DNA of 64,000 nucleotides. It comes from an uncultured Mucilaginibacter sp. Lineage in GTDB: Bacteria > Bacteroidota > Bacteroidia > Sphingobacteriales > Sphingobacteriaceae. The notes under the pieces were generated by a model. It had not been told where the DNA came from. It ran no database searches and saw nothing but the letters and a program-made list of their open reading frames with translations. Positions within the stretch are counted from its first letter, which is position 1. The number at the start of each line of letters is the position of its first letter. The stretch spans positions 1-64,000 of the forward strand of contig CAJYJH010000067.1 of the NCBI GenBank assembly GCA_913775265.1, in the 5' to 3' direction. The position numbers and the translations under genes were made by a program. Below are positions 36,524 through 45,348 of the stretch, piece after piece.

Positions 36524-38587
36524 TTATTTGACTGAGGCCGGCGTTGACAGCGATTGTTTTTCTACTTTATAAAAGCGGATCAACAATATCTCGGCAGCCA
36601 CAAAAATCAGGGCCAAAATTATACAAACTTTCCATAATTGCAGGCCAAAATTTGTTTCGTTGATAGCTCCCTGCAAAGATGCCTTACCTGCCTGAACCAC
36701 TGTTCCATTTTTGGGAATCAGATTTTTTAGTTCATCTGGGGCAAAATAGGTTAAGTCAGACTCGAGCCGGTTACTATTAAAAGCAATTACAGCAGCCAGG
36801 CTATCCTGCTTTTTCAGTAAATAATTTCCGGGCTGCTGTATCTGGTCGGCCACGTACAAAAAGGTGCTTCCCTCCTGCTGTCGGGCATCTGGTATAAGTG
36901 TTTGATTACCCTTGCTCAACTTCAGCACCTGCTTTTCGCTAATCTGAAACGGAATAGTTTCTACCACTTCATTTTTACCGACGGTATAATACAATGGCTG
37001 ATCGTGCCCGCTTAAAAGTGCTATCCTAAACAATACAGGGATCAGTAAGGCATGCCTTGGCAAGTTGCTGTAACTCTCCTGCAGTGGCACCGCCGATAAA
37101 TAAACCTTACCGCTACCGCTACGATAGCCGGACCAAAACGGTTGCCGCCCGGGCAAATCCATCAACGCTTCGCTTTGCGTACGTCCGCCACCGCTTAATT
37201 GATAATATTTCTGTACCAGCGGCAAATCAGGGTTCCGTGGCACATCTTCAAACACACCTCTAAACAAAGGGCTGTTGGTATTTAAATTACTTACCCGCGT
37301 TGCCTCGGTGATTAGTTTTTCGGGCCAGGCAGAACCGAGTGCTTGTAACATTCCGCGGTAACTGTTCAAGTCTGCGCCATCCGCCGGGAATATCATTAGA
37401 GTACCGCCTTTAGCCACATAAGTTTTTAATTGCTGTGCAAGTCCGGCAGGTATGCTTTTTACATCGGCCAATGCCACAACCGGGTAACTGCTTAGCCCGG
37501 CATAGTCAACACTGCCATAGTTTACATTAACTGGCTTAAAAAAGGCATCTGTGGTAAACGCCGCCTGCAAATACGGATTGGCTTGTCCGCCGTCAATCAA
37601 TAATATAGGCATCCGTTCTTTTACATTAAACGTAAAGTAAAAGTCGTTATCAAATACAATCGGGTTATCCTGTAACTTAATGAGACCTTGTTGCCAGCCG
37701 GATTGCAAGCCCGAAAAGGATAGCGTATCCTGCTGCGTAGATTTTGCTTTAAGACTAAAGCTGCCTAACGCTTTTTGATTGCCGTTGATGAAAAGTTTTA
37801 AAGGAATACCCTGCGCATCCTTATCAGCGTAATTGTGCAGCTTAACCACCAGCTTTTCGCTTTCGCCGGGGCGATGCACCGCACTTAGCAGCCAAACCGA
37901 ATCTATTGCAATATTGGGTAAAGTGTTAGCCTTAAGTTGCACCAGGCTGAAGTTTGCGTTGGCTAAAGGCTTAATTTGCTCTTGTCCGGTAGCACTTTTT
38001 TGAAAATCGGATATCACATAAATCTGCTGGGTAGCACCCGACTGATTTTGCATGATACTTTGCTGGCGCGAAATGATTTGCGGCAGGCGGCGGCTCTGAG
38101 CGCTTATCTTTACTTCATCAACGGCATCGTCAAACTCCTGCCGGGTGAGTAGCCGTTGATGCTTGCCTTCAAATTCTTGGGTGAGTAGTTGAAAACGGTC
38201 GTTTATACTATAAGCCGATGCAATTTCTTTAGCCCGGCGTTTAGCCTCATCTAACAGGCTGCCTTCGGTGTTCAGTGTTTGCATGGAGTATGAGTTATCC
38301 AGAAAAATACTGATGATTTGCCGTTTACCCGGACTAACTGAGTTTTTGTCGGGAAAGTACGGCCGGGCAAAAGCCAATACCAAAAATGCCAGTGCCAGCA
38401 GTCGGCTTATCAGGATAAGACGCTCGCGCAGGTTGCGTCTTGAAGATTGCTGTTCCTTAATTTCCTTAAGAAACTGAACATTACTGAAGTAAACTTTTTG
38501 ATAACGCCTGAAATTGAACAGATGCACCAGCACCGGTATTGTAAGCGATAATAAAGCAAACAGAAAAGCCGGATAAACAAATTGCAT
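36524..38587 (-). CDS. BatA-domain membrane protein with von Willebrand-like region
   Basis: This 687-aa protein begins with the BatA N-terminal domain (MQFVYPAFLFALLSLTIPVLVHLFNFRRYQKV), with membrane helices at about 5-25 and 55-75, then a von Willebrand A-like domain starting at SIFLDNSYSMQT. A beta-rich middle, then a glutamine-amidotransferase-like segment (about residues 340-430) follow, and a last membrane helix sits near residues 652-673. The MIDAS motif is incomplete: DNSYSM has D-x-S-x-S. Such proteins are linked to the Bat aerotolerance operon, but no other bat gene is here. A promoter box precedes it, and the dihydroorotase-like gene follows. Confidence 0.85.
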   Translation of the reverse strand: MQFVYPAFLFALLSLTIPVLVHLFNFRRYQKVYFSNVQFLKEIKEQQSSRRNLRERLILISRLLALAFLVLAFARPYFPDKNSVSPGKRQIISIFLDNSYSMQTLNTEGSLLDEAKRRAKEIASAYSINDRFQLLTQEFEGKHQRLLTRQEFDDAVDEVKISAQSRRLPQIISRQQSIMQNQSGATQQIYVISDFQKSATGQEQIKPLANANFSLVQLKANTLPNIAIDSVWLLSAVHRPGESEKLVVKLHNYADKDAQGIPLKLFINGNQKALGSFSLKAKSTQQDTLSFSGLQSGWQQGLIKLQDNPIVFDNDFYFTFNVKERMPILLIDGGQANPYLQAAFTTDAFFKPVNVNYGSVDYAGLSSYPVVALADVKSIPAGLAQQLKTYVAKGGTLMIFPADGADLNSYRGMLQALGSAWPEKLITEATRVSNLNTNSPLFRGVFEDVPRNPDLPLVQKYYQLSGGGRTQSEALMDLPGRQPFWSGYRSGSGKVYLSAVPLQESYSNLPRHALLIPVLFRIALLSGHDQPLYYTVGKNEVVETIPFQISEKQVLKLSKGNQTLIPDARQQEGSTFLYVADQIQQPGNYLLKKQDSLAAVIAFNSNRLESDLTYFAPDELKNLIPKNGTVVQAGKASLQGAINETNFGLQLWKVCIILALIFVAAEILLIRFYKVEKQSLSTPASVK

Positions 38588-38629
38588 GATGTTACTAAAC
38601 GTTCTGCTTTATGGTAGCAGGTATAGTAA

Positions 38630-38659
38630 CAAATATACCCTTATAGGGCATACTTACAA
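38630..38659 (-). promoter_or_regulatory. Promoter of the BatA operon
   Basis: On the minus strand TTG (38659-38657), a 19-base spacer and TATATTTG (38637-38630) match the Bacteroidota -33/-7 pattern. It overlaps the stop codon region of the upstream histidine kinase gene and lies 42 bases before the BatA ATG. Confidence 0.6.
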
Positions 38660-40618
38660 AGCAACTAAAGGTAAGTTAGCTGTTACTGCCGGGAAACTGA
38701 TAGTAAATGCACTGCCTTCGCCTGGTTTACTATTAATCCGGAGCCTGCCGTTTTGCTTTTTCAGCAAATCACGGATCAGCATTAAGCCAAAACCACTGCC
38801 CTCTTCGTTTTGAGTTCCTTTGGTAGTGTAGTAGTTCTCGCTGTTGATGTGCTCCATCATAGCAGGGCTGATGCCAATGCCGCTATCCGTAATGGTTAAA
38901 TGAGTTTCATGATCATTAACGTCTGCACTAAAAGCTATCAAACCATTTGTAGGGGTAAATTTTACAGCATTGTTAATGAGATTACGCAAAATAATTTTCA
39001 GCGTTTCGTTCTCAGTCACCCAAGCCAGCTCGGAAGGTAAATGGTTTCGTACCTGCAATCTTTTCTCGCTGATTGGCATTACCGTTTCGTCAATAATATG
39101 ATTAACGGTCTCATACAGATTAACCGTTTCCTTTTTAACCGGCGCACCGCTTACTTGTCCGCGTATCCAGAAAAGCATGTTATCGGTCAGGGTCATTACC
39201 CGGCCGTATTGCGCTTCTAATTGCTGAAATAAATCCTTGGTTTCGCGCTCAGATACCAAACCGGCATTAACCAGGTGTAAAATGCTTTGGGTATTAGCTA
39301 ATGGCTTACGCAAATCGTGGCTGATGATAGAAAGCAATTTGCTTTTAAGCACGTTATCATCTTCCAATTTCTGATTTTGGCTCAGCACTTCGCGGTTAAG
39401 TTTATCCAGCATACCAATCTGCCGTTCAATTTGCTGTTTTTGCGCATTTAGCTTGGCATTTTTTTGCTGGGCTTTTTTATAGTTATACAGCAAAATCACC
39501 ACAATCATAGCCGAACACAACAAGGCACCGATATAAACAATGATCAGGTTTTTTTGCTGGGCGGCTTTCTTTTCGGCCTGCAATACGCTTTGCTGCACTT
39601 TAAGTTGCTGCTCTTCTTGCGACCTTAAAGCATCAATAAAATCATTTGCCTGCTTACGCTCACGGTCGTTTATCAGGTTGTCTACGTAAATCAGTTCGTC
39701 TTGCCATTGTATAATGGCGTCTTTGTCTACCGAGGCTTTGCTGATGTTTAATAGTAATTGTACTGCAGTTTTCACCAAGCCCATCGCTGCGCAACTGTCT
39801 GCTTTGTTGTAGGCCAGTGTGGCATAAGGCAAAGCCTCCTTGTATTGCTTTTTATGAATGTAAACCTTACTTAGCTCAATGTAAGTTAAAGCTTTACCAT
39901 AAGTGTCGCCAGAAATGCTGTCAATTACCAAACCCTTATTCAAGTAATTAATGGCATCCTCAGGCTTATGCATTTCTTCGTACAAAATAGCACGATTATA
40001 AAAGCTCTTTTTCTGACCGTATGGATACTTAATTTTAGCGCTAAGATTGTAAGCCATGTTATAATAGGCCATGGCTTTATCGTAGTTTTTTTGTTCGGCA
40101 TAAAGCAAACCCAGCTTAAGCTGAATGTTAACCATATCAATAGGCTTTTTCAAGTCCGAAAAAACTCCGAGTGTGTGGTTCAATAAATCTTCGGCTTCTT
40201 TAAAACTACCGCCTTTACGTTTAATGGAACTGATATACTGTTCGGCACGGGCCACATTGTATACATCCTTGTTCTGGCGACTTAATTGCATAGAGCGGTA
40301 GTATAACTCTAAAGCACGAGTAGAGTAACCACGTTGGTTTAGAACCTCTGCCTGATTAAGATACGCTACCGCACGCCCTTTGCTGTAATTATATTGGGTA
40401 GCCAGTATCTCAGCCTCTGTCAACAAAGTAAATGCCTTACCCGGATCTAACCGGATAAGTGGTGACGCCTGATCGTTAAGCGAATCAACTAAAGCAACAA
40501 TTCGGGGATGCTTATCTGCCCGATATGAGGCGTAAGATGAAGTGCTGCCCCCGGCCAATAAACACAATAACAGCATCCAAAACCACGCATTGCGGTTGGC
40601 ATTTTTTAAGCTTATCAT
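38654..40618 (-). CDS. Sensor histidine kinase with N-terminal tetratricopeptide repeats
   Basis: A signal peptide (residues 1-30), about six TPR units in the periplasmic half (residues 45-310), a coiled coil, one membrane helix (near residues 352-374), a second coiled coil, and a kinase core make up this 654-aa protein. The phospho-accepting His434 is in ISHDLRKPLANTQ. The ATP domain has NLINNAVKFTP (N box), DSGIGISP (G1) and EGSGFGLMLIRDLL (G2), so it looks active. The frame extends to a TTG at 40633, but the ATG at 40618 is preferred. There is no response regulator next to it; the partner must be elsewhere. TPR sensors of this type are frequent in Bacteroidota, and the signal is unknown. 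Confidence 0.92.
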   Translation of the reverse strand: MISLKNANRNAWFWMLLLCLLAGGSTSSYASYRADKHPRIVALVDSLNDQASPLIRLDPGKAFTLLTEAEILATQYNYSKGRAVAYLNQAEVLNQRGYSTRALELYYRSMQLSRQNKDVYNVARAEQYISSIKRKGGSFKEAEDLLNHTLGVFSDLKKPIDMVNIQLKLGLLYAEQKNYDKAMAYYNMAYNLSAKIKYPYGQKKSFYNRAILYEEMHKPEDAINYLNKGLVIDSISGDTYGKALTYIELSKVYIHKKQYKEALPYATLAYNKADSCAAMGLVKTAVQLLLNISKASVDKDAIIQWQDELIYVDNLINDRERKQANDFIDALRSQEEQQLKVQQSVLQAEKKAAQQKNLIIVYIGALLCSAMIVVILLYNYKKAQQKNAKLNAQKQQIERQIGMLDKLNREVLSQNQKLEDDNVLKSKLLSIISHDLRKPLANTQSILHLVNAGLVSERETKDLFQQLEAQYGRVMTLTDNMLFWIRGQVSGAPVKKETVNLYETVNHIIDETVMPISEKRLQVRNHLPSELAWVTENETLKIILRNLINNAVKFTPTNGLIAFSADVNDHETHLTITDSGIGISPAMMEHINSENYYTTKGTQNEEGSGFGLMLIRDLLKKQNGRLRINSKPGEGSAFTISFPAVTANLPLVAL

Positions 40619-40889
40619 GTTATTTGTAGCCAAGGGTTAATTAAAAATTAATGCAACTTTATAACTGTTTCCATAAACTTATACGGCGACTGTCTTTGTT
40701 AGGATGCACTTTTTGTTGAAAAAATATAAAAAACGACAGCTAGCAACCGTAACATTCCCATTACACAGTTTAACTGCAACGTAAGTACACTGCTGTACAG
40801 GCTATTAATGGTTGTAACTATTGCTTGACGAAAACCTAAACCTGAACAATAATTTCTGTGAAATGTTGACTCCAAACGATAACAGAATT

Positions 40890-41885
40890 ATGGAATACAG
40901 AAAATTAGGAGAAACAGATTTAGCGGTGTCTGCAATTACCTTCGGTGCCTGGGCTGCAGGTGGCTGGATGTGGGGAGGGAATGATGACAATGATGCCATT
41001 GGTGCCATGCGGGCAGCTTATGATGCCGGCATTACCAGTATTGATACAGCTCCGATTTACGGACAGGGTAAAAGTGAAGAACTGGTAGGTCAGGCTATTA
41101 GAGATTTACCACGCGATAAAGTTCAGATTTTAACCAAGTATGGAATGCGTTGGGACTTGACTAAAGGCACTTTCGGCTTTAAATCGAAAGATAACGACGG
41201 TAAAGACCTGGACATTTATAAATATGCCGGTAAGGAAAGCATCATCACTGAGTGCGAAAACAGTTTGAAGCGCCTGGGCACCGATTACATTGATTTATAC
41301 CAAATCCATTGGCCGGATGAAAGCACGCCTATTGCTGAAACCATGGAGGCGATTTTACGCTTGCAGGAACAAGGTAAAATACGCGAGGCCGGTGTAAGCA
41401 ATTATAGCGTAGCACAAATGCAGGAAGCTGAAAAGACTATCAAATTAGCCTCTAACCAGGTACCGTTCAGTATGGTTAACCGGAAGATTGAGCAAGATGT
41501 TGTACCATACTGCCTCAATCATCATAAAAGTATCCTGGCTTACAGCCCGATGGAACGCGGCTTACTTACCGGTAAGATGAAACCCGGACAACAATTTGGT
41601 GAAGGTGACCACCGCGCAGGCCTCAAGTTTTTTAAAGATGAAAACATTGCCCGCACCAATGATTTCCTGAATAAAATAAAACCCCTGGCCGACGAAAAAA
41701 ATGCTACGCTTGGGCAATTAGTTATCCGCTGGACAATTGAGCAGCCAGGCATAACCGTAGCTTTGGTTGGTGCCCGTAATGCCGAGCAAGCCACGCAAAA
41801 TGCTAAGGCTATCAACGTAAAACTCAGTGCAGATGAAATTGCCATGATTACCGGCGAACTGAACAAGTTACAGCTGGTAGATTAA
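40890..41885 (+). CDS. Aldo/keto reductase
   Basis: This 331-aa NADPH-dependent oxidoreductase has a TIM barrel. The catalytic tetrad is present: Asp and Tyr in SIDTAPIYGQGKSEELVG, Lys in ILTKYG, and His in YQIHWPD. The C-terminal VALVGARNAEQATQNA motif binds the cofactor phosphate. The frame extends to 40821, but the ATG at 40890 opens the conserved MEYRKLG start. It belongs to the sugar/general aldo-keto reductase group (AKR11/13-like). Substrate unknown. A perfect 24-bp hairpin overlaps its stop codon. Confidence 0.92.
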   Translation: MEYRKLGETDLAVSAITFGAWAAGGWMWGGNDDNDAIGAMRAAYDAGITSIDTAPIYGQGKSEELVGQAIRDLPRDKVQILTKYGMRWDLTKGTFGFKSKDNDGKDLDIYKYAGKESIITECENSLKRLGTDYIDLYQIHWPDESTPIAETMEAILRLQEQGKIREAGVSNYSVAQMQEAEKTIKLASNQVPFSMVNRKIEQDVVPYCLNHHKSILAYSPMERGLLTGKMKPGQQFGEGDHRAGLKFFKDENIARTNDFLNKIKPLADEKNATLGQLVIRWTIEQPGITVALVGARNAEQATQNAKAINVKLSADEIAMITGELNKLQLVD

Positions 41886-41932
41886 CATATAAACGCCTGC
41901 AATTAATCAATTGCAGGCGTTTATATGTTAAT
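41881..41932. terminator. Perfect 24-bp terminator hairpin
   Basis: Arms 41881-41904 and 41909-41932 pair perfectly around a four-base loop. It overlaps the aldo/keto reductase stop codon and lies before the stop of the convergent lipoprotein gene, serving both. Confidence 0.85.
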
Positions 41933-41950
41933 ACAGTATCACAGAGTTAT

Positions 41951-42748
41951 TTATCGACGATGCCTTCTGCGTTTATGGTGACCTTCCTGATGCCTGGAGC
42001 TACGGCTCTTTTTAACAGTTTTCTTTTTGGTTGATCGCCTGCTTGAGGAATGTGAACTATTTGAGTTAGAGGACGACTTAGTTTCACTCGTTGATTTTGA
42101 AGTAAGCGGAGTTGCAGACGTTGTGGTTGCCGAATCGGTACTTAGCTGCTTTGATTGTAGGCTGTTACCACGCAGATTATACTCAATTAATCTTTTTTGC
42201 AACGGTGCTTTGGCCAGAGAGTCAGCCTCGTCATACACTTCGAACTCCCGCATTAAGTTGCCATCTTTAATAAAAAACCGATCGTTGCCCCTGTAGCCTT
42301 TGCGTTGCGATTTGGTTAACCGCGGGAACTCCAATTTGCGCGCAGAGTTGTCGTTATATTCAAATGCAAAAACCTGTGCAGCATTGGTGCTGTCGGCCGC
42401 CTGGGTATGAATAAAAATCTCCGGGTTGCCATCCGTATCCATGTCCGAATTAAATACATCCACGATGCGGCCATCCAGATCGCCGGTGGTTGTGGTGTAC
42501 TTCATCGATGCCGAATCTGATCGTAGTATCTCAAAAGCTCCGGTACTTTCCGAGCCCCTGCCCCATGATAATATATCATAAGATTGGCCCGGTGCTACTT
42601 CGATAGTTTTGTGGTACCTGAACGGAGCCATCACCCGTGGAGGCTCTGTAGCTACAGGTGCAGCCACACGGCTATCGTCCGAATTATTATTGCTGCATGC
42701 GGCTAACCCTACCATGCAGCTCAGCATTAAAAATAAATAACGCCTCAT
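41951..42748 (-). CDS. Lipoprotein with Ser-rich and highly basic C-terminus
   Basis: A lipobox (LAAC, Cys18) marks this 265-aa lipoprotein. Residues 40-190 look like a folded beta-rich domain (GAFEILRSDSASMKY, DMDTDGNPEIFIHTQAADS, perhaps an FG-GAP or integrin-like repeat with a calcium-type DMDTDGNPE loop). The last 70 residues are a low-complexity Ser/Thr stretch followed by an Arg/Lys/His tail (RRSTKKKTVKKSRS and HKRRRHRR). That tail would bind polyanions such as LPS or nucleic acid. I do not know its function. Terminator and GH20 gene flank it. Confidence 0.75.
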   Translation of the reverse strand: MRRYLFLMLSCMVGLAACSNNNSDDSRVAAPVATEPPRVMAPFRYHKTIEVAPGQSYDILSWGRGSESTGAFEILRSDSASMKYTTTTGDLDGRIVDVFNSDMDTDGNPEIFIHTQAADSTNAAQVFAFEYNDNSARKLEFPRLTKSQRKGYRGNDRFFIKDGNLMREFEVYDEADSLAKAPLQKRLIEYNLRGNSLQSKQLSTDSATTTSATPLTSKSTSETKSSSNSNSSHSSSRRSTKKKTVKKSRSSRHQEGHHKRRRHRR

Positions 42749-42842
42749 TATTTAACATCAATAGTTTGCTTGTACCAAAATCAGGATATGGCAAAGCGTA
42801 AATTAATTAAATATGTTCGATGCCTACGGTTATACGTAAGCA

Positions 42843-45149
42843 CTAATTGAATAAAGATTCGGCTGAAAACTCGCCTTTAGGTTTTCCGGGCAAAGTTAAG
42901 TACACTCTTAAGGTACTGAACGCCCCGGCATCAAAATACTTTAAGGTAAACTTATGCATTCCCTTTTGCAGCAAAACCTCTCCAGGTTGTTCAAACAGGC
43001 TATGCTTACCATCATTGTCTATCACCATCTGGTCGTCAATCAAAACTACCGAACCATCATCAGACTGGGTAGAAAATATGTACTTGCCGTCGGCATCAAC
43101 GTTAAAATAACCTTCGTAGGTAACGCCGAAAGTCCGGTTAGCTCGTTTAAAGGCCGACGTGTTAAAAGTTTTAACTACACCAGTATCTAAAACTCTTGCA
43201 CCATCCAGTTGCCCTGTCGCAGTAAACGATCCTGCAACCAGTTCGTACTTTACTCCGGGCCGCTTACCATCAAAAGGGACGGCTGGCAATGGCGTACGGT
43301 TAACTACCATGGTACGCGTTACTAAACTACGTTTACCGCTTGGAGTAATAACGATTGTTTTTAGCTCACGGTATTGATCGGGCGGAATATTTAGCGTGAA
43401 CGGCGAGTTATACACCAAACAGGTTTCGTCGGGCGTGTAGCCATCAATGGTATAATAAATTTTGGCACCGTTAACAGGAGTTCTTAAGTCAACGGTAAGT
43501 TGGGTGCCGGTATACGAGGTATCTTTGGTGCCTATGGCCGTTGGCACACGGTAATTATATTTATTAGCCTCCAGCCAGGCCAGGTGTTTAGGCAAACGAG
43601 TTTCCGAAAAATCTTTATAATTTTTATTTACCAACGGCGACCAAGCCACTTCTGATAAGGCCATCAACCGTGGCAATACCATATACTCAACTTTATCTTC
43701 GGTAGCAATATACTCCGTCCATAAATTAGCTTGTACCCCCATGATGTATTTTTGCTGCTGCGGCGTAAGGCTGGCCGAAGCAGGGTTGTAAGCGTATGTT
43801 TTGGTTAAAGGCGAGTAACTTCCAATACTTAAAGGTTCCAGGTCCGAACGGGCTTGAGCATGGTCAAAATACATACCGCCGCTGCCAGGCGTCATAATTA
43901 CCTGGTGGTTTTGCTTGGCTGCGGCTATACCACCGGCCTCGCCCCTCCAGCTCATCACTGTGGCATTAGGCGCTAAGCCACCTTCCAGTATTTCATCCCA
44001 TCCAATGATGCTGCGCCCTTTGCTGTTTACAAATTTCTCCATGCGCTGAATGAAATAGCTTTGCAGGGCATGCTCATCTTTCAGCTTATATTTCTTAATA
44101 ACCGCTTGTGCCTCGGGCGATGATTTCCAGATTACTTTAGGTGCTTCGTCGCCGCCAATGTGGATGTACTTGCTCGGGAACATCTCCATTACCTCGGTCA
44201 GCACATCCTGCAAAAACGAAAACGTTTTTTCGGTAGGGCAAAATATATTGTTAAAAACGCCCCAGGTTTCTGCTACTTTATATTCCTGCTTGGTATCGCA
44301 ACTCAGTTCGGGGTACGATGCTAAAGCCGCCATGGCATGGCCGGGCATTTCAATTTCGGGCACTACGTTGATATATTTACTGGCCGCATAGGCTACCACA
44401 TCCCTGATCTGGTCCTGGGTATAATACCCACCGTAAGGTGTATTATCAAACTGTTGCGGTACACGGTCGTGATAATTGCCAATAAGGGTTTGCGCACGCT
44501 GACTGCCTATCTGTGTTAAACGCGGGTATTTTTTGATCTCGATACGCCAGCCCTGGTCATCAGTTAAATGCCAGTGAAAATTGTTCAGTTTGTAAGCGGC
44601 TATTAAATCAATGTAACGTTTAACAAACTCGACCGAAAAAAAGTGGCGACAAACATCGAGGTGCAAACCACGATATGCAAAACGTGGATAATCTTCAATA
44701 ACGGCACAAGGCAGTTTTGCCGTGGCAGCCCGTTCAACCGGCAATAACTGTATTAAAGACTGCATACCATAAAATAAGCCAGCACCCTTACCAGCTATGG
44801 TAATTACGGTTGGTGTTATAGTCAACCGGTAACCCTCCGCAGGTAAATTTTCGCTTCCCGCTGAAGTTAACACTACCGAATTACTCGCAGACGTACCCTT
44901 ATAAGCCTGCAGCTTATTTTTGAGCATATACTTATTTTGCAGGTAACTGCTTAAAAACTGCACCGCTTTGTTATTTACGCTGTCGGCCAAAATCACGGTT
45001 TCCTGGCTTAAAGTAAATGTTCCGGCTTGCTTCTGCACCGATACCGGTGCGGGTATGATGCCCAGATTGGGATCATTATTTTGAGCATGAGAACTGTAGA
45101 AAGAAAGAACAATAAACAGCGAAAACAGAAGCCGGTATTTTAGAAACAT
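42843..45149 (-). CDS. Beta-N-acetylhexosaminidase (GH20) with C-terminal PA14 domain
   Basis: This 768-aa exported enzyme removes terminal GlcNAc or GalNAc. A signal peptide (residues 1-22) is followed by a GH20b domain (about 30-150), the GH20 barrel (about 155-500) with catalytic Asp331-Glu332 in HIGGDEAPK, a chitobiase C-terminal-type beta domain (about 540-615), and a PA14 domain (about 630-768, with FKRANRTFGVTYEGYFNVDADGKYIFSTQSDDGS). Substrate-assisted catalysis needs the DE pair, which is intact. It probably acts on chitin fragments or host-type glycans in the periplasm or at the surface. The next gene in the same direction is a carboxylesterase, 199 bases upstream. Confidence 0.94.
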   Translation of the reverse strand: MFLKYRLLFSLFIVLSFYSSHAQNNDPNLGIIPAPVSVQKQAGTFTLSQETVILADSVNNKAVQFLSSYLQNKYMLKNKLQAYKGTSASNSVVLTSAGSENLPAEGYRLTITPTVITIAGKGAGLFYGMQSLIQLLPVERAATAKLPCAVIEDYPRFAYRGLHLDVCRHFFSVEFVKRYIDLIAAYKLNNFHWHLTDDQGWRIEIKKYPRLTQIGSQRAQTLIGNYHDRVPQQFDNTPYGGYYTQDQIRDVVAYAASKYINVVPEIEMPGHAMAALASYPELSCDTKQEYKVAETWGVFNNIFCPTEKTFSFLQDVLTEVMEMFPSKYIHIGGDEAPKVIWKSSPEAQAVIKKYKLKDEHALQSYFIQRMEKFVNSKGRSIIGWDEILEGGLAPNATVMSWRGEAGGIAAAKQNHQVIMTPGSGGMYFDHAQARSDLEPLSIGSYSPLTKTYAYNPASASLTPQQQKYIMGVQANLWTEYIATEDKVEYMVLPRLMALSEVAWSPLVNKNYKDFSETRLPKHLAWLEANKYNYRVPTAIGTKDTSYTGTQLTVDLRTPVNGAKIYYTIDGYTPDETCLVYNSPFTLNIPPDQYRELKTIVITPSGKRSLVTRTMVVNRTPLPAVPFDGKRPGVKYELVAGSFTATGQLDGARVLDTGVVKTFNTSAFKRANRTFGVTYEGYFNVDADGKYIFSTQSDDGSVVLIDDQMVIDNDGKHSLFEQPGEVLLQKGMHKFTLKYFDAGAFSTLRVYLTLPGKPKGEFSAESLFN

Positions 45150-45348
45150 AATTGGAATAAAACGTTTTAGACTTTTAACGAGGCGTGAAATTAAAAGATT
45201 TTAAGAGTGATGTAATTATTTAGTCAATAAAATTACAAAGCACAAAATGAACGGCTACCGGATAATTAAAATCACGAAGATAATTTCGGTTATTAAATAG
45301 CTGCAATTTTATTTGAAAGAGCAGAGCAATACATAGTCAAAAATACAG

